From Persicobacter psychrovividus (GTDB taxonomy: Bacteria > Bacteroidota > Bacteroidia > Cytophagales > Cyclobacteriaceae), in NCBI RefSeq assembly GCF_036492425.1, contig NZ_AP025292.1, positions 2,480,001 through 2,544,000 of the forward strand: a DNA stretch of 64,000 bases, given 5' to 3'. The position numbers and the translations under genes are program-made. Positions 1-9,226 of the stretch are shown in pieces. The notes under the pieces are model-generated. The model had not been told where the DNA came from, made no database searches, and saw only the letters and a list, made by a program, of their open reading frames with translations. The stretch's first letter is position 1. Every line of letters begins with the position of its first letter.

Positions 1-3000
1 AACGAACTGAACCGTTGCTTGCTTGCTCAGCCCTTCGAAATGCAGATTCTCCCGAACTGGGTTTGGATAAACACGAATGCCCGCCTGCTGATCATTCGAC
101 AAAATACGGGTAAAGATCGCCGTGATTTCATGGTCTGCCTCCACTGCCTCGAAGGTGTAGGTTTCTACCGCACCAACGGATTCGCCATCGACTAAGACGT
201 CTTCGATAAGGTGGTATTTATCCGTTGAGATCGTGAAAGTTTGATCTTCGCCATAACTGACTGTGGTGGTTTCTGGGGAGATGGAGCCGTTTTCTACTTG
301 AACCACTGTTAGGGTATAAACCACAGGTTCTACCACCGCTTCAACATGCAGATTATTTTCCTGAACATCCTTCAACACAAAGGTATTAGAGGTTTCTGTC
401 TGAATCATGTCATTGACCATCCAATGTTTCAGTTGGTAACCAGCTTCGATCTCCAAAGTGAAAGTTTGATTTTCACCATGGAAAACAGACACGGTCTCAG
501 GGGAAATGGTTGCCCCCTCATTCACGCTTGCCGTTACCTCATAAGCCTTGCGCGTTAATAAAGCACTTACTTGATGTTCAGATTTTATATCTCTTAAAGT
601 ATAAACCAAACTGTTTACTTTTACCGACTCACCGTCTACCGTCCAATAATCTACTGAATAACCATCTTCCAGGGACAGTTCAAAGGTTTGATCCATACCA
701 TGTGCTACTTCAATGGTTGCCGGTGAAATCGCAGCTCCTTCTACCTGAACAACGGTTATTGGATATTTGATCAATTCAAGGACAACTTCAATAACCAAGT
801 CTTCTTTTACCCCTTGAATAAGCTTGTTGGTTTCTTTGGTATTTTCAACCACCCCATTGACAACCCACTGATTGACTTCATACCCCTCATTCAAGCTTAC
901 TGAAATCTCAAAATCCTGACCGTGGATAAGTTCATCATCACGGTAGGACAGGGAACCACCAGCATCATTATTTACAGAAGCATTGACCTTGTACTTCTTC
1001 TGTTGTGTTGTTGCGTGTACATGATGTTCACCGCTTACCAACAAATCAAATGTATTGCCCGCCGCACCTTCTTGAGTAACATCATCTACGGTCCAACGAA
1101 TCACTTCATAATCCTCTCTTGGTGTAACAGTAAAGCGTTGTGTTGCCCCATAACCCACCATGATCTCTTCTGGAGAAATCGTTGCATTAATACCTGCAGA
1201 AGCGGTAATGTTATAAGCAATCGGTTTTACTTTCGCCTCGATATTCATCGCATCAAAAGCAGTAATACGCAATGTGCTTGATGTTTCTGACTGCAATTCA
1301 TCATTAATATACCAGCCATCCAACTCATAGCCTGTTTCAATAGTTAGTTCGAAATCTTGACTTGCACCATGTTCCAAGGTTACCGTCGTTGGATTGATAC
1401 TTGCTTGATCTGGCTCAGATACAGATGCCGATATTGGATAAGTTTTCAACTTGACCGTAGCCGAAACTCTATGCGCCTGAGTTACGCTCAAAATGGTCAA
1501 AACATTCGATGGTTCATCGACTACCACATTATCGATTGTCCATTCATCCAATTCATAGCCTTCTACTGGCTCCAAGGTGAAGTTCACTGAAGTGCCATGA
1601 GGAACTGAAGTCGTTGATGCGGAAATAACCCCATTTTCCAAAGGTAGCAACGTCATTGGATATTCAATGATTTTTGCTTTAGCCTCCACTGTTTGAGCCT
1701 TCGTCACATTACTTAATGTTAAGGTATTGGAAGTCTCTTCCTGAATTTGGCCATCAACCTTCCAATAATCCAACTCATAGCCGGGATCGAAAGTCAAAGT
1801 AAAGCTCGCCTCATCCCCATGCGTAACTATTGTGGATTCAGGGGTAATCGTTGCTCCTTTTTCGCCTATTGGTCCGTCTGCTACTGATGCGGTTAGTTCG
1901 TAGGTTTTCAATGTAAAGCTGACATTGACATTTATATCTTCCTGAATGTTCGCGAACTCCAACTTCATATTGTCCTTCACATCAACAATATGACCATCAA
2001 CCTCGCAAGATTCCAACACATAGTTTTGATTTGGTTGAATCACGAAACTTAAATCAACACTATCAAAAGCATAAAAGGCATCCCCAGTTACTTTCCCATT
2101 ACCATTTATGGAAACCTTTACCTGATTTACATCCTTTTGGAAGAACGGGCGAATTAATCCTTCACTCGTCTTACCCATTGCCCAAACACCCTCAAAATCC
2201 CAGTTGGTAAAATTGGACTGATCTTCAAAATCAGCCGTCAAGAGCCCGACCGAATGCTCCGAACCATCCGATTGCATTCCCGTGGTTTGTTTATCCCAAA
2301 AAACACCCGCAACATTACTGTTGGTTACCTCTCCAATTGCACCACTTAAAACTTGTCCATAATTTGGTATAAGGAGCCCTATTGCGTAGGCATTGCTAAT
2401 TTGAGCGTCTTCAACAAATCCTGCAAGTCCGCCAATCTGGTCAATATGGTCACCTGGGTATTTACTTTCTATCTGAACACTCGAATGCCCATTTTCTAAC
2501 TTTGTATTCTTCAACCAACCGACAAGCCCTCCAATATAATTATATCCCGGTATGGTTCCTGCCGACTGACAAAGACGTATAGTCCCTCCATCCACTGCCT
2601 CACCAACAACCCCTCCAACCTTTTTAGGTACGCCTATCATTTCGACCGTTGCTGCGCAAAGACTTATATTGGACCCATCACCTAAATAACCAACCACACC
2701 ACCTAACGTCTCCTTTGCCAAATATCTTCCCTGAACATGAACATTTTCAATTTCACTCCTAATTGCGGAGGCGATCAAACCGACTTTTTTATCAGCATAA
2801 ACTTCATAATGGTCAACGGCTAAATTTTTCACCGTCGCATCTTCTATTTCACCAAACAAGCCATAGTTTATGCCATATCTGTCATCGAGCCTCAAATAAG
2901 AAATCTTAAAATTTTGTCCGTCAAAAACGCCTGTAAAACTCAACCCCTCACGACCAATCGGCAAAAAACCTTTCCCCTCGTTCCATTCTTTACACTCAAA

Positions 3001-4152
3001 GGCATCTATATCAGCAGACAATAAATAGTGATTATGCTCCCCCTGCCATCGATCAGCGGCTGAGGTTCCTTCCTCTATTCCCTCAGACAACCACCTCAGT
3101 TCAGCTAAATTTGATATAACATAGGGGTTTTCGGACGTACCTTCTCCCTCCGGCAGTTGAGGAGCTGTTTCTACTACCCCAGAACAATTTCTCCCATTAT
3201 CAGAAATTACCCATCCTTTTTCGATCAATATACGCCGACCTTCAACCGCCTCAGGCGAGCAATAAGTGGTGGATAATTCAAGTCTGAGCCCAGAACGCAC
3301 GTCTAATTGGCTCCAATTTTTCAGAATTTTTTCATAAAGGTCCCGATTAAAATTAGGGTACCGTAACAAATCATCCATCAAGTACACATTACTAATATCC
3401 CATGTGCTCAAATCCCCAGAAAAGATCAGCGCACCACTGAACACATAACGCATATACCGCACATTACTGACGTCCCATGCGCTTAAATTCCCATTGAACG
3501 CTCTTGCATGTTGAAACATAAAATCTATGGTTGCCACATTACCAACATCCCAGCTACTTAAATCTCCATTAAACGATGCGGCAATTGCAAACAAATAGGA
3601 CATATCCTGCACATTGCTGACATCCCAGGAACTCAAATTTCCATTGAAATTAACTGCTCTGTAAAACATTCCCTGCATGCTACTAACAAAGCTCAAATTG
3701 GGACTTTCTTCTGGCATATCTGTTATTGCGGATGCTTCCGCAAACATATATTCCGTACTGTACCACTGGTTACTTCCCCACTGAACGACCTCGGATACTT
3801 TTGAAGCGTTGTCCTTTTGAGTTTGATTAGGATTATTATTAAATGTCGAAAATGTAACTGAAGGCAACTTCCCACTCATGCTTACCTGATACTCTCCTGC
3901 CTCCGCATAAGTATGACTTACCTGTTCCTCTGAACTGCTTCCTCCTGTTGTCGTATTGCCATCCCCCCAATCAATGGTATAATCACTGGCTCCGGAATCA
4001 TTGACTCCTCCCCTGATAAGTACATAAAAATCCTTACTGTCATCCGGAATATCGACAGTAATAATAAAAGGGCGTTCTTCATCGGCATGAGCCTGTTGTG
4101 ATGCAAATACCTGAACGCCCAATAAGCCTAATAATAAAAATAGAAATCTCAT
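1..4152 (-). CDS. Secreted adhesin-like protein: PKD-like, BspA (DUF285), GLUG-like, nine InlB-type repeats, T9SS sorting domain (3' partial)
   Basis: The frame is open for 1384 codons from the ATG at 4152 to the window edge, so the C-terminus is missing. Residues 1-23 are a signal peptide. A PKD-like segment follows (TIDWGDG near residue 60, HTYAEAGEYQV near 85), then BspA/DUF285 repeats of the form FNGDLSSWDVSNV (about 155-270). GLUG-like repeats (GGLVGWL, GGLAGFV) occupy about 430-640. Then come nine repeats of about 70-75 residues of the divergent InlB B-repeat kind (SPE/PxT...HGxxxxFxLxxxxGYExxxWxVDG). The last readable residues, VYPNPVRENLHFEGL, match the start of a T9SS type A sorting domain. 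It is therefore probably exported by the type IX system and held at or released from the surface; binding target unknown. A promoter lies 30 nt upstream. Confidence 0.85.
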   Translation of the reverse strand, partial: MRFLFLLLGLLGVQVFASQQAHADEERPFIITVDIPDDSKDFYVLIRGGVNDSGASDYTIDWGDGNTTTGGSSSEEQVSHTYAEAGEYQVSMSGKLPSVTFSTFNNNPNQTQKDNASKVSEVVQWGSNQWYSTEYMFAEASAITDMPEESPNLSFVSSMQGMFYRAVNFNGNLSSWDVSNVQDMSYLFAIAASFNGDLSSWDVGNVATIDFMFQHARAFNGNLSAWDVSNVRYMRYVFSGALIFSGDLSTWDISNVYLMDDLLRYPNFNRDLYEKILKNWSQLDVRSGLRLELSTTYCSPEAVEGRRILIEKGWVISDNGRNCSGVVETAPQLPEGEGTSENPYVISNLAELRWLSEGIEEGTSAADRWQGEHNHYLLSADIDAFECKEWNEGKGFLPIGREGLSFTGVFDGQNFKISYLRLDDRYGINYGLFGEIEDATVKNLAVDHYEVYADKKVGLIASAIRSEIENVHVQGRYLAKETLGGVVGYLGDGSNISLCAATVEMIGVPKKVGGVVGEAVDGGTIRLCQSAGTIPGYNYIGGLVGWLKNTKLENGHSSVQIESKYPGDHIDQIGGLAGFVEDAQISNAYAIGLLIPNYGQVLSGAIGEVTNSNVAGVFWDKQTTGMQSDGSEHSVGLLTADFEDQSNFTNWDFEGVWAMGKTSEGLIRPFFQKDVNQVKVSINGNGKVTGDAFYAFDSVDLSFVIQPNQNYVLESCEVDGHIVDVKDNMKLEFANIQEDINVNVSFTLKTYELTASVADGPIGEKGATITPESTIVTHGDEASFTLTFDPGYELDYWKVDGQIQEETSNTLTLSNVTKAQTVEAKAKIIEYPMTLLPLENGVISASTTSVPHGTSVNFTLEPVEGYELDEWTIDNVVVDEPSNVLTILSVTQAHRVSATVKLKTYPISASVSEPDQASINPTTVTLEHGASQDFELTIETGYELDGWYINDELQSETSSTLRITAFDAMNIEAKVKPIAYNITASAGINATISPEEIMVGYGATQRFTVTPREDYEVIRWTVDDVTQEGAAGNTFDLLVSGEHHVHATTQQKKYKVNASVNNDAGGSLSYRDDELIHGQDFEISVSLNEGYEVNQWVVNGVVENTKETNKLIQGVKEDLVIEVVLELIKYPITVVQVEGAAISPATIEVAHGMDQTFELSLEDGYSVDYWTVDGESVKVNSLVYTLRDIKSEHQVSALLTRKAYEVTASVNEGATISPETVSVFHGENQTFTLEIEAGYQLKHWMVNDMIQTETSNTFVLKDVQENNLHVEAVVEPVVYTLTVVQVENGSISPETTTVSYGEDQTFTISTDKYHLIEDVLVDGESVGAVETYTFEAVEADHEITAIFTRILSNDQQAGIRVYPNPVRENLHFEGLSKQATVQFV

Positions 4153-4181
4153 ATAGGTTGAGTTGAATTTAGAAATTGGAG

Positions 4182-4210
4182 CAAAAGTATACATTTACCT
4201 AAAGAACAAA
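4182..4210 (-). promoter_or_regulatory. Bacteroidota-type promoter of the adhesin gene
   Basis: On the minus strand TTTG (4210-4207) and TACTTTTG (4189-4182) are separated by 17 nt, which fits the Bacteroidota -33/-7 consensus TTTG/TAnnTTTG. It lies between the 3' end of the group II intron and the start codon, so the intron insertion left it intact. Confidence 0.6.
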
Positions 4211-4265
4211 CTCCACTTTTTAACTCCCAACCCTCTTGAATTATCCCGTTTGAAAAATCAACATA

Positions 4266-6165
4266 ATAGGGTAGATGGCTGGTGAAAGAAAATTTCCTCT
4301 TTCACCAGTGCACCTCCCACACCACCCTGCGTACGGATCCGTACAGGGCGGTTCTTTAATTCAGTGTACAGAGAGATAGTATGTCTTTAGAGAGACGTAG
4401 CCTTGTTCTCGAAGCACTTCATCAGTCAGGGTTTTGTGTAATACAGGGCTCTTTGCGATCCGCCAATGTCCTTTTCTTGTGTTGGCGTGTTCCCAGGCTT
4501 TCGATGTATCGGCACCCAGTCGCTTTAGTTCCTTGAACCGTGTTCTTACCCGCTTCCAATTCTTCCAAGTAAATGCCCGAATTCGTCGGCGTAACCACTC
4601 GTCGAGTCGTTGCATGATGGTTTTCATCTCGGCAAATTTGTAGTAATTGATCCACCCTTTTATCGTTTGAGATAGCAGGGTTTTCCGCCTTTGATAGCCC
4701 AGACCATTACTTTTATTGGTGATAGCACGCATTTTATCCTTTAGCCGATTGATACTTTTGGCTTGAACTCGAAAACGTGCTTTTCCCTTCCACATGTAGA
4801 AGGAGTATCCCAAAAATTTGATTTGCCGTCTTGGTACTACCTGCGTTTTCTCCTTGTTTACCCTCAAATACAGCCTACCTTCAATAAATCGGGTAACTGT
4901 TCTTTTGAGTCGTTCCGCTCCTTTTCTACCTTTACTAAAGATAATCATATCATCAGCATAGCGCACGAATCGGTGTCCCCGCTTGGTCAGTTCTTGATCC
5001 AACACATTAAGCATTACATTGCTCAATAATGGGCTCAATGGTCCACCCTGCGGTACGCCGTCGGTGCTTGCTTCAAATTTATGACCGATCACAACACCTG
5101 CATTCAAATATTTGTGAATGAGTGAAATCACCGATCCTTCCTTGATTTGTTCTGACAGTAAAGTGATAAGATAACTATGATTTACCGTGTCAAAGAACTT
5201 CTCCATATCTAAGTCCACCGCATAGCGATAGCCTTCTGATAAAATCTCTTGGCTTTGAAGTAATGCCTGATGCTGACTGCGACCAGGACGAAATCCATAG
5301 CTATGAGGTGAAAATTCCTTTTCGTAAATCGGAACTAAAACTTGGCTGATCGCCTGTTGTACCCAACGATCCACTACCGTTGGTATCCCCAAAGGGCGTG
5401 TCTTCCCATTGTCCTTCGGTATTTCTACACGTCGGACTGGGTTCGGGCGGTAGTTCCCTTGACGTATGGACTGCACAATCTCCCTTCCATGAATTTGCAG
5501 ATATGACGCCAAAGCGCCGACCTTCATTCCATCAATTCCATGGCTCCCTTTGTTCTTGACCACTCGCTGATAAGCTCGGTTCAAATTATAAGGGCACAAG
5601 ATTTTGTCTAACAATCCTTCCTTTCTCTGTGTAACTGTGAAATCATCCGCTTCAGTTATCCAAACAAAAGTCGGCACTCGTTCGGCTTTCCCCTGTTCCG
5701 CAGGTGCTTTTCCGAACAAGCTACTATTTCTTTGTACTTTCTGCTTTCTACCTTTCATTCGGTAACTTTCTGTAATGATTTCTAATTAAAGTTCAGTCCT
5801 TCGCCGTCGGTCTCGGCTACTATGACTTCGGCTGACTTCTCGCAGTAAACCTTTTTCGAACGTGTCCTTTACTATTAGTAGACACCCCTGCGAGATCTCC
5901 CGCGGTAAGACGATTAACTTTCTCCCCATCTACCTGCACCATTTACAGCATTGCCTTCCGAGTAGTTTTGGACTTTACTTTGTTATGCAAGCTTATCCAA
6001 ACAATACTGCCTCATGATGTTCGTGTCCCTCAGGCCAGAGATTTGCATACGGCTTCCTTCAGATTATACCTCACGGTATACACCCTTGCCTTCTGCTATG
6101 TGGTTGGCACTACTAACCCCCACTACGGACTTGCACCGATTAGTTAATCGCCATGCACGGCGCAC
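4266..6165 (-). mobile_element. Group II intron, class C-like, complete
   Basis: The minus strand begins with the conserved 5' end GTGCGCCG at 6165. It carries about 400 nt of structured RNA, then the reverse transcriptase frame, then domain V at 4352-4321: a 9-bp lower stem (ACCGCCCTG with CAGGGTGGT), a two-base CG bulge, a 4-bp upper stem and a GATC loop. Domain VI follows as a long hairpin (about 4320-4268), and the element ends in CTACCCTAT at about 4266, a usual group II 3' end. The domain V strand has CGC at the place of the catalytic triad, as known for class IIC. The 5' junction falls directly after the T-tract of the murB terminator, the favoured target of class C introns. The 3' boundary may be off by one or two bases. 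Both ends and the reading frame are intact, so it may still be mobile. Confidence 0.85.
4361..5758 (-). CDS. ltrA: Group II intron reverse transcriptase/maturase
   Basis: This 465-residue protein is the intron-encoded protein: it reverse-transcribes the spliced intron RNA at the target and assists splicing. Reverse transcriptase motifs are visible in order: GIDGM (about 75), RRVEIPKDNGKTRPLGIPTV (about 108-128), YGFRPGRS (about 155), a D-x-D-containing stretch (AVDLDMEKFFDTVNH, about 180), GVPQGGPLSPLLSN (about 235) and the catalytic YADD (about 268). A maturase (X) domain follows, with GWINYYK near 364 and a C-terminal GHWRIAKSPVLHKTL segment. There is no HNH endonuclease domain, as in class C proteins. 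The stop codon is only about 9 nt ahead of domain V, so the frame sits in domain IV. No frameshift is seen. Confidence 0.95.
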   Translation of the reverse strand: MKGRKQKVQRNSSLFGKAPAEQGKAERVPTFVWITEADDFTVTQRKEGLLDKILCPYNLNRAYQRVVKNKGSHGIDGMKVGALASYLQIHGREIVQSIRQGNYRPNPVRRVEIPKDNGKTRPLGIPTVVDRWVQQAISQVLVPIYEKEFSPHSYGFRPGRSQHQALLQSQEILSEGYRYAVDLDMEKFFDTVNHSYLITLLSEQIKEGSVISLIHKYLNAGVVIGHKFEASTDGVPQGGPLSPLLSNVMLNVLDQELTKRGHRFVRYADDMIIFSKGRKGAERLKRTVTRFIEGRLYLRVNKEKTQVVPRRQIKFLGYSFYMWKGKARFRVQAKSINRLKDKMRAITNKSNGLGYQRRKTLLSQTIKGWINYYKFAEMKTIMQRLDEWLRRRIRAFTWKNWKRVRTRFKELKRLGADTSKAWEHANTRKGHWRIAKSPVLHKTLTDEVLREQGYVSLKTYYLSVH

Positions 6166-6200
6166 ATAAAAAAGTCCAAGCCTTTATTAGACTTGGACTT
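6166..6200 (-). terminator. murB terminator, and target site of the group II intron
   Basis: On the minus strand the 9-bp arms AAGTCCAAG and CTTGGACTT enclose an 11-nt loop, followed by TTTTTTAT and then directly by the intron start GTGCG. It lies 23 nt after the murB stop codon. Confidence 0.85.
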
Positions 6201-6222
6201 CATTGTATTATTAAGAGAAAAA

Positions 6223-7242
6223 TCAACCAATAATATTCACTTCTGGCTGAATCTCCACCCCGAACTTTTCCATCACTGAGGCTTGAATTTCTTTCGCCAG
6301 ATCAATAATCGCCTGACCGTTGTTTCCGCCGAAGTTCACCAAGACCAATGCCTGCTTTTCGTGTACGCCAACATTCCCTTTTCGGTAGCCTTTCCATCCT
6401 GCTTGGTCGATCAAAAAACCTGCGGGGATTTTCACAAAACCTTTTCCTGCAGGGTAACCGGACAATCGTGGAAACTCTTCTTTGAGGTCAAGGTATTGAT
6501 CTTCTTCAATGACAGGATTTTTGAAGAAGCTTCCGCCGTTGCCGATTTCTTTGGGATCGGGCAATTTGGACTGACGGATCTCAATCACGGCATCGCTGAC
6601 GGCCTTTGGGGTGATTTCGGTAATGCCTTTTTCTTCCAAGACCTGCTGAATCGCTCCATAGGAAACATTGATTTGTGCGGATTTATTCAGCTTCAGACAA
6701 ACCGAGGTAATGATGAATTTGCCTTTGCCTGCTCTTTTGAAGAAGGAATCACGATAGCCAAAAGCACATTCTTCATGCGTAAAGGTTTTCAGCTTGCCGG
6801 TTGCCACCTCAACAGCCTCCAAAGATTCAAAAACATCTTTGAGCTCCATGCCGTAGGCTCCAATATTCTGTATCGGTGATGCTCCCACAGAACCTGGGAT
6901 CAAGGACATATTTTCCATGCCAAACCAACCGTTTGCCAAAGTATGCAAAACCACTTCATGCCATACCTCTCCTGCGCCTACTTTCAGGAACACATTACTT
7001 TCATCTTCCTTTACCAACTCTATGCCTTTGATTTGATTCAAGATGATTAATCCATCATAAGGCTTGGTGAACAACACATTGCTTCCACCGCCGAGCATCA
7101 TCCACGGATTCTGCTGAAAAATATCCGAGGCCAACACCTCTTTCAGTTCCTCCACAGAGGTTATGGATGTGAAATATTTGGCTGTTTCAGACACCCCGAA
7201 AGTGTTCAAGCCCGCAAGCGAATGGTTTTCCTGAATTTTCAT
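6223..7242 (-). CDS. murB: UDP-N-acetylenolpyruvoylglucosamine reductase
   Basis: MurB reduces UDP-GlcNAc-enolpyruvate to UDP-N-acetylmuramate with NADPH and FAD, the second committed step of peptidoglycan precursor synthesis in the cytoplasm. The 339 residues match the E. coli-like type I form. FAD-binding motifs are GGGSN (51-55) and the SVGASPIQNIGAYG region (118-131). The catalytic set is visible: Arg164 in YRDSFFKR, Ser238 in GNGGSFFKNP and Glu334 near the C-terminus, corresponding to Arg159, Ser229 and Glu325 of E. coli. The start is the first ATG, giving the expected N-terminus ENHSLAGLNTF. It stands alone, with a strong terminator behind it and repeat DNA in front. Confidence 0.97.
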   Translation of the reverse strand: MKIQENHSLAGLNTFGVSETAKYFTSITSVEELKEVLASDIFQQNPWMMLGGGSNVLFTKPYDGLIILNQIKGIELVKEDESNVFLKVGAGEVWHEVVLHTLANGWFGMENMSLIPGSVGASPIQNIGAYGMELKDVFESLEAVEVATGKLKTFTHEECAFGYRDSFFKRAGKGKFIITSVCLKLNKSAQINVSYGAIQQVLEEKGITEITPKAVSDAVIEIRQSKLPDPKEIGNGGSFFKNPVIEEDQYLDLKEEFPRLSGYPAGKGFVKIPAGFLIDQAGWKGYRKGNVGVHEKQALVLVNFGGNNGQAIIDLAKEIQASVMEKFGVEIQPEVNIIG

Positions 7243-7403
7243 GCTGTAAATGTTATGGCTTGCAAGTTAAGGAACAGGAATGAGAATTAATACCATGAGG
7301 GGAAAGGATTGTGGCTTGTCAGTTGGAAGGGCTAAATTGTAGTGTTTTGACCATGATTACCTTGATTTACAGGATTGCCTTGATTTTTTTATTCAGGTCA
7401 ATC

Positions 7404-7437
7404 TTGTAAAGGCATAATTCATTATGTCTCACCCTAT
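7404..7437 (+). repeat. Interspersed hairpin repeat, family B
   Basis: Contains CTTGTAAAGGCATAATTC then ATTATGTCTCACC; the centre GGCATAATTCATTATGTC is an imperfect palindrome. Related copies are at 13631, 13761, 14822 and 63068 (the last two in opposite orientation). Confidence 0.65.
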
Positions 7438-7528
7438 GGTTTTCGATGATAATGTAGAAGGGTTGTTGCATAACCATAATCTGATTTTACACCACGAAAT
7501 TTTATTTGGCCACTGTATGGGCTGACCC

Positions 7529-7711
7529 AATGTCATTAAGTTAAGCGCATTATCCTGTAGAGACGTTATTTTTAACGTCTAATTCAATGGTGATTTTATA
7601 GGTTTCCTCTTAGATTTATTCAAATCGTTACGTGAGTCGTTAAGAATAACGCCTCTACGAGCATTTCAAATTTAGACCTGTGTCCCTCAAAATCCTTAAC
7701 TTAATGACATT
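7529..7711. repeat. 183-bp MITE-like inverted-repeat element
   Basis: The ends are a perfect 17-bp inverted repeat, AATGTCATTAAGTTAAG (7529-7545) and its complement (7695-7711). Inside, a second imperfect inverted repeat pairs TGTAGAGACGTTATTTTTAACG (7556-7577; read as two arms) with CGTTAAGAATAACGCCTCTACG (7638-7659). The whole can fold on itself. There is no transposase. The outer inverted repeat extends with few mismatches (GGGCTGACCC against GGGCTGACC). Confidence 0.6.
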
Positions 7712-7902
7712 GTGGGCTGACCTATGTGTCTGCCCGAATCATCATCTATTTTGGGTGGTTTGGATACACACGCAGGTGCATCCGTACAGCTCACGAAATA
7801 ATATTTTGCACTAAATTCAAAGAACCAAACCGTGCGACAGCCTCTTAGCGAAGCGAAAGATAAAGGTCATGGTTAATTGATTTTTTATTAAAGCTAACCC
7901 AT

Positions 7903-7931
7903 GCTATCACGAGAGAGACGCTCGCGATAGC
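7903..7931. repeat. Interspersed hairpin repeat, family A
   Basis: GCTATCACGAGAG, a short variable loop, then CTCGCGATAGC. Other copies are at 14864-14891 and 18644-18670, all intergenic. Confidence 0.7.
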
Positions 7932-7944
7932 CTAAAATTGTTAA

Positions 7945-7996
7945 GTGAGTCGTTAAGAATAACGCCTCTACAAGCATTTCAAATTCAAGTCTGTGT
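7945..7996 (+). repeat. Second copy of the right part of the 183-bp element
   Basis: This 52-bp stretch repeats 7632-7683 with about five differences, including the shared GTGAGTCGTTAAGAATAACG and GCATTTCAAATT. The sequences diverge after CTGTGT. Confidence 0.7.
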
Positions 7997-8054
7997 AAAT
8001 AAAAATCATGGAAATCAAGGTCCCTTAACACGCTATTTTGGTACCTCACGGTAC

Positions 8055-8074
8055 GGACGTTGCATGCAACGTCC
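8055..8074. repeat. 20-bp perfect palindrome
   Basis: GGACGTTGCATGCAACGTCC reads the same on both strands. It lies 15 bp behind the dprA stop codon and is followed by CTACAT rather than a T-run, so it is more likely a member of the interspersed hairpin class than a canonical terminator. Confidence 0.6.
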
Positions 8075-8089
8075 CTACATAACCATAAA

Positions 8090-9226
8090 TCACCGCCGCA
8101 ACACCACCTGATTACCTGGCAGGTTTTGCACAATAGACTGCAACTCCAGGCTCAGCAAGGTCGAAAGCAACTGATTGTCCTCCATCTCCATTCCTGCCAA
8201 AAGTTCATCACGGTGAATGGGTTGCCCGTATTTTTGAAGAAAAGTAACCACGGCCATCTCCTCATTGCTCAAAAATTCTTCAAACTTCTTGCTTACTGCG
8301 TCTTGTTCATCTGTTGGCAATTGCCAATTCAGCAAGCTGACCAAATCCTCGGGAGTCGTCATAAGGTGTGCTCTTTGCTGTTTGACCAGGTTATTGCAAC
8401 CTTCACTATATTTGGAATGATAGGGCCCACCGAGTGCCAAAACCTCCCGATTGTAATCATTGGCAAGTTCAGCCGTAATCAGGGCGCCACCAGAAGCCAT
8501 GGCTTCAATGACCACCACAGCATCGCAGAGGCCAGCGATAATCCGGTTTCGGGCAGGAAAAAGCATGGCATCGGGGGAGGTATCCAAGGGGGATTCTGTG
8601 ATCAGGGCACCACCACATTTCACCATTTCTACGGCGGTATTGCGGTGTTTTTGCGGATAAATAATGTTCATTCCACTGGCCATAACTCCGATGGTGGGCA
8701 GCGCTGTAGCGAGTGCTCTTTTATGTGCATGGATATCAATACCGTAGGCAAGCCCAGAGACGATGGTGGGCTGATAGGGCTTGAGGTAATCTATAAAATC
8801 AGTGAGAAAATCAAGTCCGTAAGCGGTAGCACGCCTTGTACCCACCACTGCAATACTCCGGTGCGGATTCAGGTCGGCCTCCCCATATACATAAATGACG
8901 GGCGGCGCATCGGCAATTTGTTTGAGTCGGAAGGGATAAGCGGGATCCTGCAATGAAAGCAAACGGATACCCAGCAGGCTGCAACGATCGATTTGCTGTT
9001 GTGCGGCATCAAAAAACAGGGTCGGGTTTTTCAGGTGTGCCGATAATTTAGCGCCCACCCCTTTAACTTTCTGAAGTTCACCTGGAGGAACATCCCATAC
9101 CGCTTGTGCCGAGCCAAAATGGGCGATCAGTGAACGAAAAATATGCGCTCCGACGCCTGGTACCATGCCCAGGGCGATAGCGCCTAAAAGGAATTGTTTT
9201 TCCTTAGAGCTGTGTTTTGAGGTCAA
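8090..9226 (-). CDS. dprA: DNA-processing protein DprA
   Basis: DprA (Smf) binds incoming single-stranded DNA in the cytoplasm during natural transformation and loads RecA on it. The 378-residue protein has an N-terminal helix-hairpin-helix-like part (GMVPGVGAHIFRSLI), the Rossmann-like core with SIAVVGTRRATAYG (about 125), SGLAYGIDIHAH (about 157), ASGMNIIYP (about 183) and FPARNRIIAG (about 222), and a C-terminal winged-helix-like domain. The first 23 nt overlap the end of the MerR-type gene, so the two are probably cotranscribed and translationally coupled. Confidence 0.95.
   Translation of the reverse strand: MTSKHSSKEKQFLLGAIALGMVPGVGAHIFRSLIAHFGSAQAVWDVPPGELQKVKGVGAKLSAHLKNPTLFFDAAQQQIDRCSLLGIRLLSLQDPAYPFRLKQIADAPPVIYVYGEADLNPHRSIAVVGTRRATAYGLDFLTDFIDYLKPYQPTIVSGLAYGIDIHAHKRALATALPTIGVMASGMNIIYPQKHRNTAVEMVKCGGALITESPLDTSPDAMLFPARNRIIAGLCDAVVVIEAMASGGALITAELANDYNREVLALGGPYHSKYSEGCNNLVKQQRAHLMTTPEDLVSLLNWQLPTDEQDAVSKKFEEFLSNEEMAVVTFLQKYGQPIHRDELLAGMEMEDNQLLSTLLSLELQSIVQNLPGNQVVLRR

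Larger units (their letters stand above)
7243..8089. other. Gene-free intergenic region with several palindromic repeats
   Basis: About 850 bp between murB and dprA without a credible gene. It holds a 34-bp member of the TGTAAAGGCGTAATTC repeat family (7404-7437), a 183-bp inverted-repeat element (7529-7711), a partial second copy of that element (7945-7996), a CTATCACGAGAG hairpin (7903-7931) and a 20-bp perfect palindrome (8055-8074). The open frames seen here are short and repeat-derived. Confidence 0.8.

Noticed and set aside
1-2100. Tandem repeat DNA or CRISPR-like signal at the window start
   Set aside because: The periodicity of about 220 bp comes from the InlB-type protein repeats in the adhesin gene and is strongly diverged at DNA level.
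8060-8956. 298-codon plus-strand open frame
   Set aside because: It lies antisense to dprA, whose protein has all family motifs; the antisense protein looks like no family.
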